Shown one piece after another: positions 23,341 to 32,657 of a stretch of 64,000 nt of DNA (position 1 is the first letter of the stretch; the number at the start of each line of letters is the position of its first letter). The stretch comes from Hyaloperonospora brassicae. Lineage: Eukaryota; Oomycota; Peronosporomycetes; Peronosporales; Peronosporaceae. The stretch spans positions 186,001-250,000 of the forward strand of contig CANTFL010001387.1 of assembly GCA_947650285.1 (NCBI GenBank). Direction: 5' to 3'. The position numbers and the translations under genes are program-made. Below the pieces are notes generated by a model. The model was not told the DNA's origin. It saw only the letters and a list, made by a program, of their open reading frames with translations, and did no database searches.

Positions 23341-23873
23341 TGTAGCGGAGTTACACAGCTCCTTAAGTCAGAGGAAGATTCTAACGCTCAACGAGCAACG
23401 TAAGGTTCAGAGATCCCGACTCAAAGAGTCAACAGCGTAGAGAGCTAAGGTTTGGTTCAAAGAACCCGACTCAAAGAGTCAACAAGCTCAGAGAGCTTAC
23501 GGTCCCTGTTCCAGGGGGACCACACGATTCAGAGAATCAACGCACAGAGTGCACTAGGAGTAGCTGCTTTAACAAGGCGTTGCTATCTCCTCCACGATCA
23601 CAAGATGCCTCAAAGAGGCACGTGTCTATTAGATCAAAATGGGAACTGAATTTTATTTCTTCTTTTAACCTAAAAGACCACTTTAGAACAACGTAGTTAA
23701 CCTACTCGCGGATGTCCTAAATAAACCTCTCAAAAGATCTCGTAATCAATGGTTGACAGACATCAGTCTTCAACAGTTGACACTGTATTCAAATATCACG
23801 TTCAAAGGGGATCCCATCCCTTGTGTGCACCACACCTATTGTCGACTACCAGTCGACGTGTAACCCCGTTACA
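23341..23873 (-). repeat. 3' LTR of the gypsy element
   Basis: 533 bp, beginning TGTAGCGGAG and ending CCCCGTTACA on the + strand, matching the right LTR along its length. It contains the hairpin array at 23386-23620 and a GTCGAC-TACCA-GTCGAC inverted repeat near the right end. Confidence 0.95.
23386..23620. repeat. Row of perfect short hairpins in the LTR (copy 1)
   Basis: At least eight perfect inverted repeats follow each other. They are GCTC-AAC-GAGC (23386), GACTC-AAA-GAGTC (23418), GGTTC-AAA-GAACC (23454), GACTC-AAA-GAGTC (23468), AAGCTC-AGA-GAGCTT (23484), GATTC-AGA-GAATC (23526), GCAC-AGA-GTGC (23542) and TGCCTC-AAA-GAGGCA (23606). A longer GGTCCC...GGGACC pair lies at 23501-23521. 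The core TC-ARA-GA recurs while the outer bases differ and stay complementary. Confidence 0.85.
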
Positions 23874-23885
23874 CCCTCCCCCACC
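23874..23885 (-). other. Polypurine tract
   Basis: On the - strand GGTGGGGGAGGG lies directly against the start of the 3' LTR. This is the expected place and composition for the RNase-H-resistant primer of plus-strand synthesis. Confidence 0.85.
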
Positions 23886-23982
23886 AGACTGACGTTACCA
23901 CAACACGTCAATCGAATTCTTTCCTCGAAGAGGACGATGTGTGTGCGCTTCAACCTTCACGGTTGGCAAAACACAAAACACC

Positions 23983-25371
23983 ATGGCATCGCCACCCCAT
24001 GAGTCCTCGACTCTCTCTTCCTACCTCGGCATAGATGTAGAGGTGAATAATGGTAGCGATACCGATATAGATGGTGAAGAGAGGACAATGTCCGACTCAC
24101 CAGTGCAAGAGGCACCGCCTCATACTGCAACAAACCCATTTGCCGAGCGTGGCGAAGCCAACGCCCATCGGCGCCGCATCAAAAACTAATCGTGGGCGAT
24201 GCCATCATCACTAATCCGCTCCATGAGCAACAAGAGTTGGCTATCCAACTAGAGGAGAGCGCTCAGCGCCGTGCAGCTTGCTGCAACCATTGAGGGTCGT
24301 CGTGGCTATCTTTTCGCTCCACTCGGTGTGGAAAAACTTATAGGCCAAACGACAGGTCGTTCTTTGGCAACGTGGGCCATTGGCGCTGAGCCTACATCTT
24401 CTGATGAGGTGGCGAGTCGACAGGCACTTCGTGAGAGGTACCTGCAACCCCACTTGACGACTCAAAGTCAATACAAGTTGCGACTTGACACGCAAGCACG
24501 GGGTGCACCGGTTCCAACGATGAAGGGTATATCCATCATCTTATTCGCAGGCGAATCTCAGGAGGAAGAAGACAACGCTTTTGTTCGCTGGGTGCATCGT
24601 AAACGACACCTCAGCAGCGTGTTAGCTCTCAGAGCAAGTGCCTATGTGGCAGATGTTCGTCTAGAACGAAAGCTTCGGTATGATTACGCCAAGATTAAGG
24701 CCAGAGGCCAGTTGCGAACACGCACACGCTATGCTCCGGCTGTGCCGATTGATGTGGGTGTTGGTCAAGCGGTACCCAACTACCCACCTGCCTCCACCAC
24801 TATTGGTGAGAAGCGCTCTCGGTCGAAGGATGACCCTTGCCGCGATTTTCAAAAACGTCCAAGGCGCATGGGCAATTCTGCCGAAGGGGTGTCTCAAACT
24901 CTAATGAGTTTTCCTACTCTGGGTACCCTCGCAACTTCACCAGATACTGGTATTGACCTTGACGACGACGTCGTTTCAAGAGTCGCTCCACATGGATTTG
25001 GCGGTTCCCTTGCTCATCGAGCAGCGTCGGAGGTGGTCGGTATACCGAAGGAGGAGCATGAGAAGGTGCTTCTCGAGCTGAGTGGTAGCCGTGAGACATT
25101 GTATAAGACCCAGAGTGCGTTTGACGTGATGAGAGCCCGTGTTGAGGTGTTGGAGTTGGGCGAAGCCCGTGTCCAGGCATCGAAGTTAGACCAAGCCCGG
25201 ATGGAGGCTCAGCTTGACCTCCTGATACGGATTCAGCAACCGATGGCAAGGTCAACCTACGTGGCGCGAACAGTTCTGTATCCACGTGTGAAGGATCCCG
25301 ATACGGCTCAAGCAAGCCAACGTAGTACACAGAGTGTGTGCGCAGGTTGCGCGGAAGATATGAGTGTATAA
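23983..25371 (+). pseudogene. Antisense ORF at the 3' end of the gypsy element
   Basis: Read opposite to gag-pol. The ATG at 23983 starts an acidic, Ser-rich segment to 24189. A shifted frame (codons from about 24184 to 24276) continues with IVGDAIITNPLHEQQELAIQ, and a second shift leads into a 366-codon open frame from 24271 to 25371. Two single-base indels would reconcile the pieces, about 460 codons in all. The long part has a basic middle (RKRHLSSVLALR; RKLRYDYAKIK), a nuclear-signal-like KRSRSKDD...KRPRR, and a predicted coiled coil near 25055-25240. I recognise no family. From 24914 it overlaps the chromodomain end of pol on the other strand, so part of its openness could be a by-product. 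The section left of 24914 has no competing coding frame. Antisense ORFs between pol and 3' LTR are known in some plant Ty3/gypsy (Tat) elements. Confidence 0.5.
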
Positions 25372-26464
25372 TCAAGTCCCTTCTTGGAGACGACCGTGAA
25401 TGGTCCAATGAAGCGCGGACGCAACTTTGTCTTGAAGACAGTAGACACTACATTTGTAGGTAAGTTTTTAGCATTGAGTAGAACTTGGTCTCCGACCTCG
25501 TAACGTTTGATACAACCTCTGCTTTTAGCATCAGCTTTTTCCTTTTTATTGTCTTAGCTATCGTCCAGTGCGTCACGCACATGTCGTAAGACATTCAATC
25601 TCGTTGCGAGAGATTCGCTTACCTGTTTTTAAACAGTAGCAGGGCTGATATCAGCAAGCCGGTCGTCCATCTTCTCCCCACCAAGCCCTGAACAACGTAG
25701 TGGTAGCGTTAACGGAACGCGAGGGTGTGTGAGACCATTCACATAGAACGGTGTGTAGTCGGTGGAGGCATACACGGCGTTATTCAACGCTAACTCAACG
25801 ACAGGGAGCATCGAACTCCAACGTTTCGGCGTTCCAGCGCAACCACTGCACAAGATATCACCGATGATGCGATTCACTCGCTCGGTTTGACCATCTGTCT
25901 GCGAATGATCCGCTGTGGACATGTCCAATCGTGTGCCGAGCACCTTGAAGACAGACTTCCAAAACTTTTCACTGAAGCGAGGATCTCTATCAGAGATAAT
26001 TGCCAACGGCAAACCGTGTTGTCGAAACACGCGATCGATAAACAGCGTTGCTGTACCCTCACCATCGATAGAATCCGGCACCGCCGCTAAATGAGCCATT
26101 TTGCTCAAACGGTCAACAAAGACCACAATGCCCGTATCGCCATACTAATCCGTCGGACGACCGAACAGATAATCCATTCTGATGGACTCCCAACACCCCT
26201 TGGGTGCAAACTAGCCAGCGGCGCGGCCGCGTGAGGTGAGGGTTTCACCCGTTGACACGTTTCACACGTACGCACATATGTGCTCACCCATTTGCATAGT
26301 TTAGGCCACCCGTAACATTGGCTAACTAAGCCATAGGTCTTCTCATGACCGATATGACCACTCAACGCAGTATCATGTTCCTCATAGAGGATCCGATACT
26401 TTAACTCCTCATCATGAGGGACGACGATGCAAGGGGTATCGTCCACATCCGTGCTATAGCACAA
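24914..26464 (-). pseudogene. gypsy integrase and chromodomain (broken)
   Basis: The zinc-binding HHCC region lies near 26280-26380 (GHIGHEKTYGL ... CETCQRVK). The catalytic core follows at 25629-26126, with the first acid in FVDRLSKMAHL, the second in IISDRDPRF, and SQTDGQTERVNR. The linker end HSVYYVGLLEPYRDP and a chromodomain start (HVERLLKRRRRQGQYQYLVK) lie at about 24914-25370. The chromodomain is cut by a TAG right after RGYPE, where other elements continue with a Ser codon; the same frame then resumes ENSLEFETPLR. Integrase inserts the cDNA, and the chromodomain can steer it to marked chromatin. A frame change separates 25629 and 25408. Confidence 0.88.
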
Positions 26465-26604
26465 CAGGCCCTGATTGATAGAATATCGATGTAACCTCGC
26501 ACGTAATCGTGCCGAAGATTTTATGTCTGAGTTCTTATACTCCTCGCATCCTATAGCACGTAGCAGAGCTACATAATGTTAATCATTGGCATATGACATA
26601 CGGA

Positions 26605-27900
26605 TTAGATCAGTGACCGACGACGCATAATCGTAACATGAGCAAGCTCATAGACAGGCCTGCGTGACAACGCATCAGCCAAAGCATTCTGCTTGCCCGG
26701 CTTATACTTTACCTCGAAGTTGTACTCGGCAAAGAAGGAAAGCCAACGAGCCATTCTCTGAGAGAGGTGAGGCGACTGGGTCGCAGTGCGTAGTGACGCA
26801 TGATCTGTATAGATCACAAACGGCTTATAGGCAAGAAGATAAACTCTGAATTTGACGAGAGCATGCTTCTTTGAAAGTAGCTCTATGTCATGAGCAAGAT
26901 AGTTCTTTTCTGCAGCCTTCAGCTGCCGAGACTCAAACGTAAGGACGCGTTCCCGCCCATCAGGATCTGTTTGTAACAGGGCGCTACGTATGGCAAAGTC
27001 AGACGCGTCACAGACGACACTGAAAGATCGATCAGGATCAAGCAAAACCATCATTGGCAAATGAAGGAGACTTTCCTTTACTGCTTGAAAAACATCATGC
27101 TCGGTGCTAGTCCAGCACCATTCCACATCCTTTTTTAAGGAGATTGGATAATGGCCGAGCCACTTCTGCGTAATTCGCACTGTACTTGTGCAAGTAATTG
27201 GCAAGGCCAAGCCATTTACGTAAGTCCTTTTATTTCTTTGGGACCGGCCAATCAACTATGAATTTTACCTTAGCGGTATCCGCTCTAAGGCCTCACTTAC
27301 CAATAAAGCACCCTAAAAAGGGAATATCTTCTGCTATAAATTTGCACTTAGATGCGTAGGCATACAACTCGTTCAGGCGCATGCACTCGAGCACCGCTCG
27401 TAAATGGTCAATTTGATTGTCCACATCTGACCGACCGTTCATAGCACGACTATGGACAAATATGTCATCAAAGTATGTATGTGCATAACCTTTGTGAGGT
27501 CTGTAAAATTGTGTCACAAGACGATTGAATGTAGCCGGGGCATTTGATAACCCTTGCGACATAAGTAGTCACTCCCAGAGCATACCTCTCGGAGTGCTAA
27601 CAGCTGTCAGCGGAATATTGCTCTCTCGCATAAGCAGCTGGTAATAACCATCGACTAAGTCGAGCGCAATGTACATTGTACATCCCACCATATTGTTCTG
27701 AAGATCATCCTTCCTCGGAATTGGTGTCTGAGCCGGGATGGTGGCTGCATTAAGCTTATTGTAAGCATGAACAATGCGCCACTTCCCATTGGGATTTTCG
27801 CCCAGAAGGTCGGTGTGGAATGGGTAGATTTGCTCTCACGTACCATAACAGCCGCGTGATTTGCACCAGAGAAGTCGTCAATGTCGTCATACTGTTCCTT
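26605..27900 (-). pseudogene. gypsy reverse transcriptase and RNase H (broken)
   Basis: Reverse transcriptase is in two frames: 27655-27846 (KWRIVHAYNKLN, ALDLVDGYYQLLM) and 27293-27562 (GLSNAPATFNRLV, and the catalytic box YFDDIFVHSR near 27450-27480). RNase H of the Ty3 type follows at 26605-27255, with FSVVCDASDFA, ESRQLKAAEKNY and YTDHASLRT, ending KYKPGKQNALADALSRR. Several stops (for example near 27240-27290 and 27563) break the polyprotein. Confidence 0.9.
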
Positions 27901-27944
27901 CGGTAATGGTCAGTGCCGTGTTACGCAGTATTTAGTTCCAGGAA

Positions 27945-28682
27945 TCAAGGCAATTTCATGACGTACACCTCTGTCGGGAGGTAAGACGGACGGTGGGTGT
28001 GACACACCACGTCCTGAAACCCCTTTACCAAAGAATAGAACGAATCAAGAGGATTATTAAGGATCGAAGATCCACTACGGACATCCAGTGCCACCGTTTT
28101 GTCCTCAAGGACAGACTCGTTCAATAACGAGGATGAGTCCAACTCAATATCAGGCCGAATGACCACTACCTCGGATAATTCTCCTGCCTGCAAGGCTTGG
28201 CTAAATTCGCCGTCAGACACACCGTCTAGGTCAAAGAGAGTATCCAAGGATGGGAGAGTCTCAAGACTACTATTGCCGTCAATCTGGCCAGTCAACCCAT
28301 TGACAAGTGTATATAGTGTATTATTACTATTATCACTTCGTGACTTCTTAGACGTGGGGCGCTTAACTGTTGCCACCCTACGCTGAGATTGTTTCCTCAA
28401 AGAAACCTCACGCCTCCTAGAGGCCGGGACAGTAGGGTCCCCGTGGTTGCTACTTATCTTAGCACACTCTATACGAGGGCTCATGTCTTGAACGACATCT
28501 GGTGAAGTGTTACGTAACTCGAACACTTTTCTTAGTGGATTTACACGTACCACTTCACGTACAGCATCCGGGCCTAGCCCTAAACACTCTGGCTTCTCGC
28601 CAACAATGTCATTACCGACATTCAGTGAGGTGCCACCTCGGCCGCCCTCACTCGGTGGAATTTCACGTGCCACCCCACTCAC
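27945..28682 (-). pseudogene. gypsy spacer between protease and reverse transcriptase
   Basis: A 245-codon open frame, acidic and Ser/Leu-rich in its second half, ending in HRPSYLPTEVYVMKLP, a decayed form of the conserved run before the polymerase. It has no domain that I recognise. The open length suggests that it was translated as part of pol. Confidence 0.6.
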
Positions 28683-28844
28683 GTCAGAGGAATTACATTC
28701 TTGATGTCTCGGCTATAGGCCAACCATGCCTGCAGCATGCAGTGACTCAGTATCACAACGAGTATCACTTAACGGAGTATAAATCTCTTCACATACGGTG
28801 AAAGAGGCCCGCTCAATATTAATGTCATTGACATTGGAGTTAAT

Positions 28845-29330
28845 TTACTCTGACATACCAATGTCCAGCACATTGACATCTTTCGTCAATGACTCGCGCC
28901 AATAGATCTTTTGTTGCCTAGCAAAGGTGGGTTCATGACTCTCCAAAGCTTCGCTAGCAACATTGCGCGTGTCGCCTAAGGTCTTAGACCTCCAATCAAT
29001 CCATGGCTCATCTCGTTCAAGCCAAGCCATACCTAGGATGATATCATATCTCGAATCCAAATCGAGGACAAAACAGCGTGATGTCAAAGTCCAACAACTT
29101 CACACCTGAGTTCAACGGAACTTAAGGCACCGTGACGCGACTACCAGTCGATTTACGAACGGTAATCGAATCACCCACATGCGCTTTGAGCACTTCAGCG
29201 TATCGCTGACACTTATCAAGGGAACGAAGTCGAGCATAATTGCATGATGCTCCGGACTTGATTAGAATCGACGAATGCTTCTCAAATCCTCTCACTTTCG
29301 CCTCAGCGACTAACAAGACAGGCTTGTATC
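28845..29330 (-). pseudogene. gypsy aspartic protease, catalytic Asp lost
   Basis: The active-site segment reads ILIKSGASCNYARL, where the family has D-S-G-A; a Lys codon (29257-29259 on the other strand) replaces the catalytic Asp. The second conserved block DIILGMAWLERDEPWIDW lies at 28900-29087 in another frame. Without the Asp the protease cannot cut the polyprotein. Confidence 0.82.
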
Positions 29331-29530
29331 CTCGCTCTATGCTGGCGGGCGCAGAGATCGTTGGGGCTATACCCTGTTTAACTTCTCCTCGCAGAGAAGT
29401 AACAGAACTCATTTCTACCTCATTAGGGCACCCCGCGCCTACTGGGTGTCGACGTTTCCCCGTGCCATACCAGAATTCTGGTTGGGGCCTGGCTTTCGAC
29501 TCGTAGAAGCTGGTGCTGCTTGCGCAAAGG

Positions 29531-30283
29531 AAAAGTGGGACGCAAGTGTTTAGTGCTTCCGCACATGTAACAGCGTATAACTTACTGTTGTTGCTCCGCA
29601 ACTTGAAGCTCAGCTTCACCTTCATCTTCAGCATGGCTGAGATCCATCGGTTCAGGCTTACAGTAAGTAGAGGTATTTGCTGAGGCTGCCCTCGCAAAGC
29701 TTGAGTTGTACCCATTCCAACCAAGTCTGGCCGACTTGAAGTTGTGCTCAGCATTTTGAGCGATGCTCATCGCCTCTTCAAAAGTATAGGGATGGACCCA
29801 AAAAACCTCCGTACTGGTAACGGTATTGCGGAGACCTTCCATGAAAACATTCACACAGACTGTCTCAGGGAGAGGTTCAGACTGCATAGCAGCCATCAGA
29901 GTTCTCAACTCTTGGACATAGTCCGTAAACTCATTCTTACCCTGAAGGGTTGACAAGAAGCGTGAGCGCACGCGATAAGCCTGGTTAGGCGGAGAGAAAA
30001 CACGCAGAAGGTCTGACTTGAGCGAATTCCATGACGGAAAATCCAATTCGACAGACGTGTTGCACGTCAGATCCTACTCTCTAGCTCTTCAATCGAGCTT
30101 GGAGATAGCCAGCGAGACCCGATTGTGCTCATGTGAGATAAGGCCAGATCCCATGACCATTTCAATATCATGGATCCAGAGGGTAAGATTATCTCCCTCC
30201 TTTTCAAAGTAATGTTTGAAGTCCACCCGAAGGGGACGAGGCTTAGCCTCTTCATCTGGCATCGCCACGTAGCGTGTTGGCAT
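29531..30283 (-). pseudogene. gypsy gag (broken)
   Basis: The start lies near 30283 or upstream; VDFKHYFEKEGDNLTLWIHD at 30089-30283 is followed by a frame change into 29582-30046. That segment holds the capsid signature of Ty3 gag (FPSWNSLKSDLLRVFSP, FTDYVQELRTLM). A zinc knuckle follows at 29531-29572, reading C-x2-C-x4-H-x4-F, so the last Cys is missing. Confidence 0.85.
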
Positions 30284-30514
30284 AGCTGACGCTACTTGGT
30301 TTTAGACCTGCCCTAGGAGGGCTGTAAAATACTACATGAAGGTCTCGACTCGTGCAATTAGCACATCGGGACATTGTGTAGCTTTAATTTCCATATATTC
30401 AGCGCCTACGTCCGCGGTCAGCTTATCAATCGCGACCTTCTGAGCCTCAGTAAGAGCTGTGATTTGCTTCATCCTCGCAAAGGATCAGTCATTACCTATT
30501 CAGGCGTAGATTGA

Positions 30515-30531
30515 CTACAAGTGCTACCAAG
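30515..30531 (-). other. Probable primer-binding site
   Basis: Directly inside the 5' LTR, the - strand reads CTTGGTAGCACTTGTAG. TGG at this spot is usual for tRNA-primed elements; the matching tRNA was not identified. Confidence 0.5.
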
Positions 30532-31063
30532 TGTAGCGGAGCGACACATCTCTTTAAGTCAGAGGAAGACTCTAACGCTCAACGAGCACCTTAAGGTTCA
30601 GAGAACCCGACTCAAGAGTCAACAGCTCAGAGAGCTAAGGTTTGGTTCAGAGAACCCGACTCAAAGAGTCAACAAGCTCAGAGAGCTTACATCCCTGTTA
30701 CAGGGGGACCAAACGATGCAGAGAATCAACGCACTGAGTGCAAAAGGAGTAGCTACCTTAACAAGGCGTTGCTATCTCCTCCACAATCGTAAGATGCCTC
30801 AAAGAGGCACGTGTCTTATGTTGATCAAAATGGGAACTGAATTTTATTTCTTCTTTTAAACTAAAAGACCACTTTATAACAAAGTAATTAACCTACTCGC
30901 GAATGTCCTGAATAAACCTCTCAAAAGATCTCGTAATCAATGGTTGACAGACATCAGTCTTCAACAGTTGACACTGTTTTCTAATATTACTTTAAAGTAA
31001 ATCCCATCCCTTGTGCGCATCACACCTATTGTCGACTACCAGTCGACGTGTAAACCCGTTACA
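30532..31063 (-). repeat. 5' LTR of the gypsy element
   Basis: 532 bp, similar along its length to 23341-23873, with TG...CA ends. Differences are scattered substitutions and a few single-base gaps. Confidence 0.95.
30577..30809. repeat. Row of short hairpins in the LTR (copy 2)
   Basis: The same array as in the other LTR. It includes GGTTC-AGA-GAACC, AGCTC-AGA-GAGCT and GACTC-AAA-GAGTC. Some hairpins perfect here are imperfect in copy 1 (GGTTC-AGA-GATCC there), and the reverse (GATTC is GATGC here), so the ancestor probably had all arms perfect. Confidence 0.82.
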
Positions 31064-31068
31064 GGACG
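31064..31068 (+). repeat. Target-site duplication of the gypsy element, right copy
   Basis: GGACG directly after the right LTR; the LINE ORF1 frame continues from 31069. Confidence 0.92.
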
Positions 31069-32657
31069 CCACGTGATGAGCGCAAGAAGGATTCAGCGAA
31101 CCTTTTTCTGAATCAGCCGGACGCCGAAGTAACCGAGCAGCCTACATCTTCCGCAGGCGCGGAGGCGGAGAACGCAGAGACCACATTCTCGTCAACCGTA
31201 CCAGCAGCAGCAGGTGGGACGGTCCCGCCATCTGACAATGATCTGACAGCGAATTACTCAGACAACGGCAGAGCGGATCAGGGAGCACCCCAGGGACATC
31301 TGCTGGAAGAGGTTCGGCCCCGGAAAATGTTCGACGCAGTCGTGGGAGCTCGAAAGGCCAAGGTGCATGTGGCTCCACTTGAAGCTTGGATCTCAACGAT
31401 AGCTTCACTATATTCGATCGCCCACAACTCTATTGCCGTAGATGTGGATCTTCTCCCACATGGCAAGAGGCGCTATCCCAAACTACGCAACGAGGAGCAG
31501 GCGATTCTAATCAAGCTTCTAAAGAAACATGTATCGTCGGTGACGGCTAATATGCCGACTGGAAAGGCTACGCGACATCAGTGACCCGTACTTTGTACAA
31601 TATCAGCTGGTCTTTCACGAATATCCTTCATAACTTGATTGGTAACGTAAACTGGGCAAAACTTAAACCAATCAACCAGTTTCCGGACACGAGGGCCAAT
31701 CCCGAGTTACTGGGAGGGGGGTTCGAAGCAAAAACCACTCATCGGGCGAGATACCAGGACTTCATGCTCAACTTTGCGGTGTATAGCGAGGAATACATTG
31801 ATACATTGATAGAGGTATGTTTGCAACCAGAGGTTCCGCCAAGCGGGTATCGCCTTCGGGCCGGAACCAAGGATGAATTTAAGATCATTTGTGTACTATC
31901 TGAGTGGCGCATCGTGTGCCGGCTTCTACCTGGATTTTAAAGAGTGTGCTGAATTACAAGGAGCGTGTACGACTTTACAAGTGGAAGGGGAGCTTGTGCT
32001 ATAGTTACGTAGCGAGCCAAACGTGAGTGTGTCGACATAGCACAAGCGCGATCAAAGAAGACACTCTACTGGCGGGCGAGGCAATTATGGTCAATCACTA
32101 AGATCTCCGGAGTATGCTGAGTGTAGCCAAGACCATCACGCTTGATCCCGTGCACCGCCGAATTCATTTCTTCTTTTACAACCGGTCGACGACCAGCAAG
32201 TACGCATTGGTGACTTTGCCCTCTTTAAAAAATTATTTACCGCGTCTCCAATATGCATCAACCGCACAAGAGATCCGCCTGGTCCAGACAGCTATGCACT
32301 GACGGCACCAGAATGTCCCTTCAACGCGAGTACAGTTTTGAGATGTGCAATGATACCCGCTTCACGGATATTGGCCGCCTAACAGCGTACTTGCAGGGGC
32401 AGATTGCAGCAGGAATTGCACCAGAAGATATGGACATCTGTACACCACATTCGCGGACCTCTACAATCTGGAGACTAGCCGTTAAAACTGTTGAGTGCCT
32501 TAATTTTTTACGTGGAATAATCCGTATTATTTGGTATGGACGCACGATTGTTCTCCGATATCCTGCTGTTGGGAATCGCCTTCAATGCTTGTGCTGTGGT
32601 AATGTAGATCACATAATGACGAGATGTCGATATTCTGATGCCAAATCGCGAGGGTAA

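Larger units (their letters stand above)
23341..31063 (-). mobile_element. Ty3/gypsy LTR retrotransposon with chromodomain
   Basis: A 7723-bp element read on the - strand, flanked by GGACG. It has two similar LTRs (533 and 532 bp, TG...CA), a primer-binding region inside the right LTR, a polypurine tract inside the left LTR, and the order gag, protease, reverse transcriptase, RNase H, integrase, chromodomain. This order and the chromodomain place it among Ty3/gypsy chromoviruses. Stops and frameshifts break every domain, and the protease and gag zinc knuckle have lost key residues, so it cannot move by itself. The LTRs differ at a modest number of sites, so the insertion is not recent but is younger than the LINE it interrupts. 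An antisense ORF (23983-25371) occupies the 3' end. Confidence 0.95.
23254..32657 (+). pseudogene. LINE ORF1 (nucleic-acid-binding protein), split by a gypsy element
   Basis: The ATG at 23254 opens 29 codons that run exactly into the gypsy insertion at 23340. The same frame resumes at 31069, directly after the repeated GGACG, and continues 171 codons to a stop at 31582-31584. Conserved ORF1-like text follows in shifted frames: YNISWSFTNILHN, ANPELLGGGFEAKTT and VPPSGYRLRAGTKDEF between 31590 and 31940. A perfect CCHC zinc knuckle (C-x2-C-x4-H-x4-C) lies near 32588-32631 (CLCCGNVDHIMTRC). These features fit the RNA-binding ORF1 protein of oomycete LINEs. Frameshifts near 31581 and beyond were probably present before or gained after the insertion. 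Confidence 0.75.

Noticed and set aside
23386..23620. CRISPR-like array
   Set aside because: Hairpins differ in sequence, spacers are only a few bases, the host is eukaryotic, and the array lies inside LTRs.
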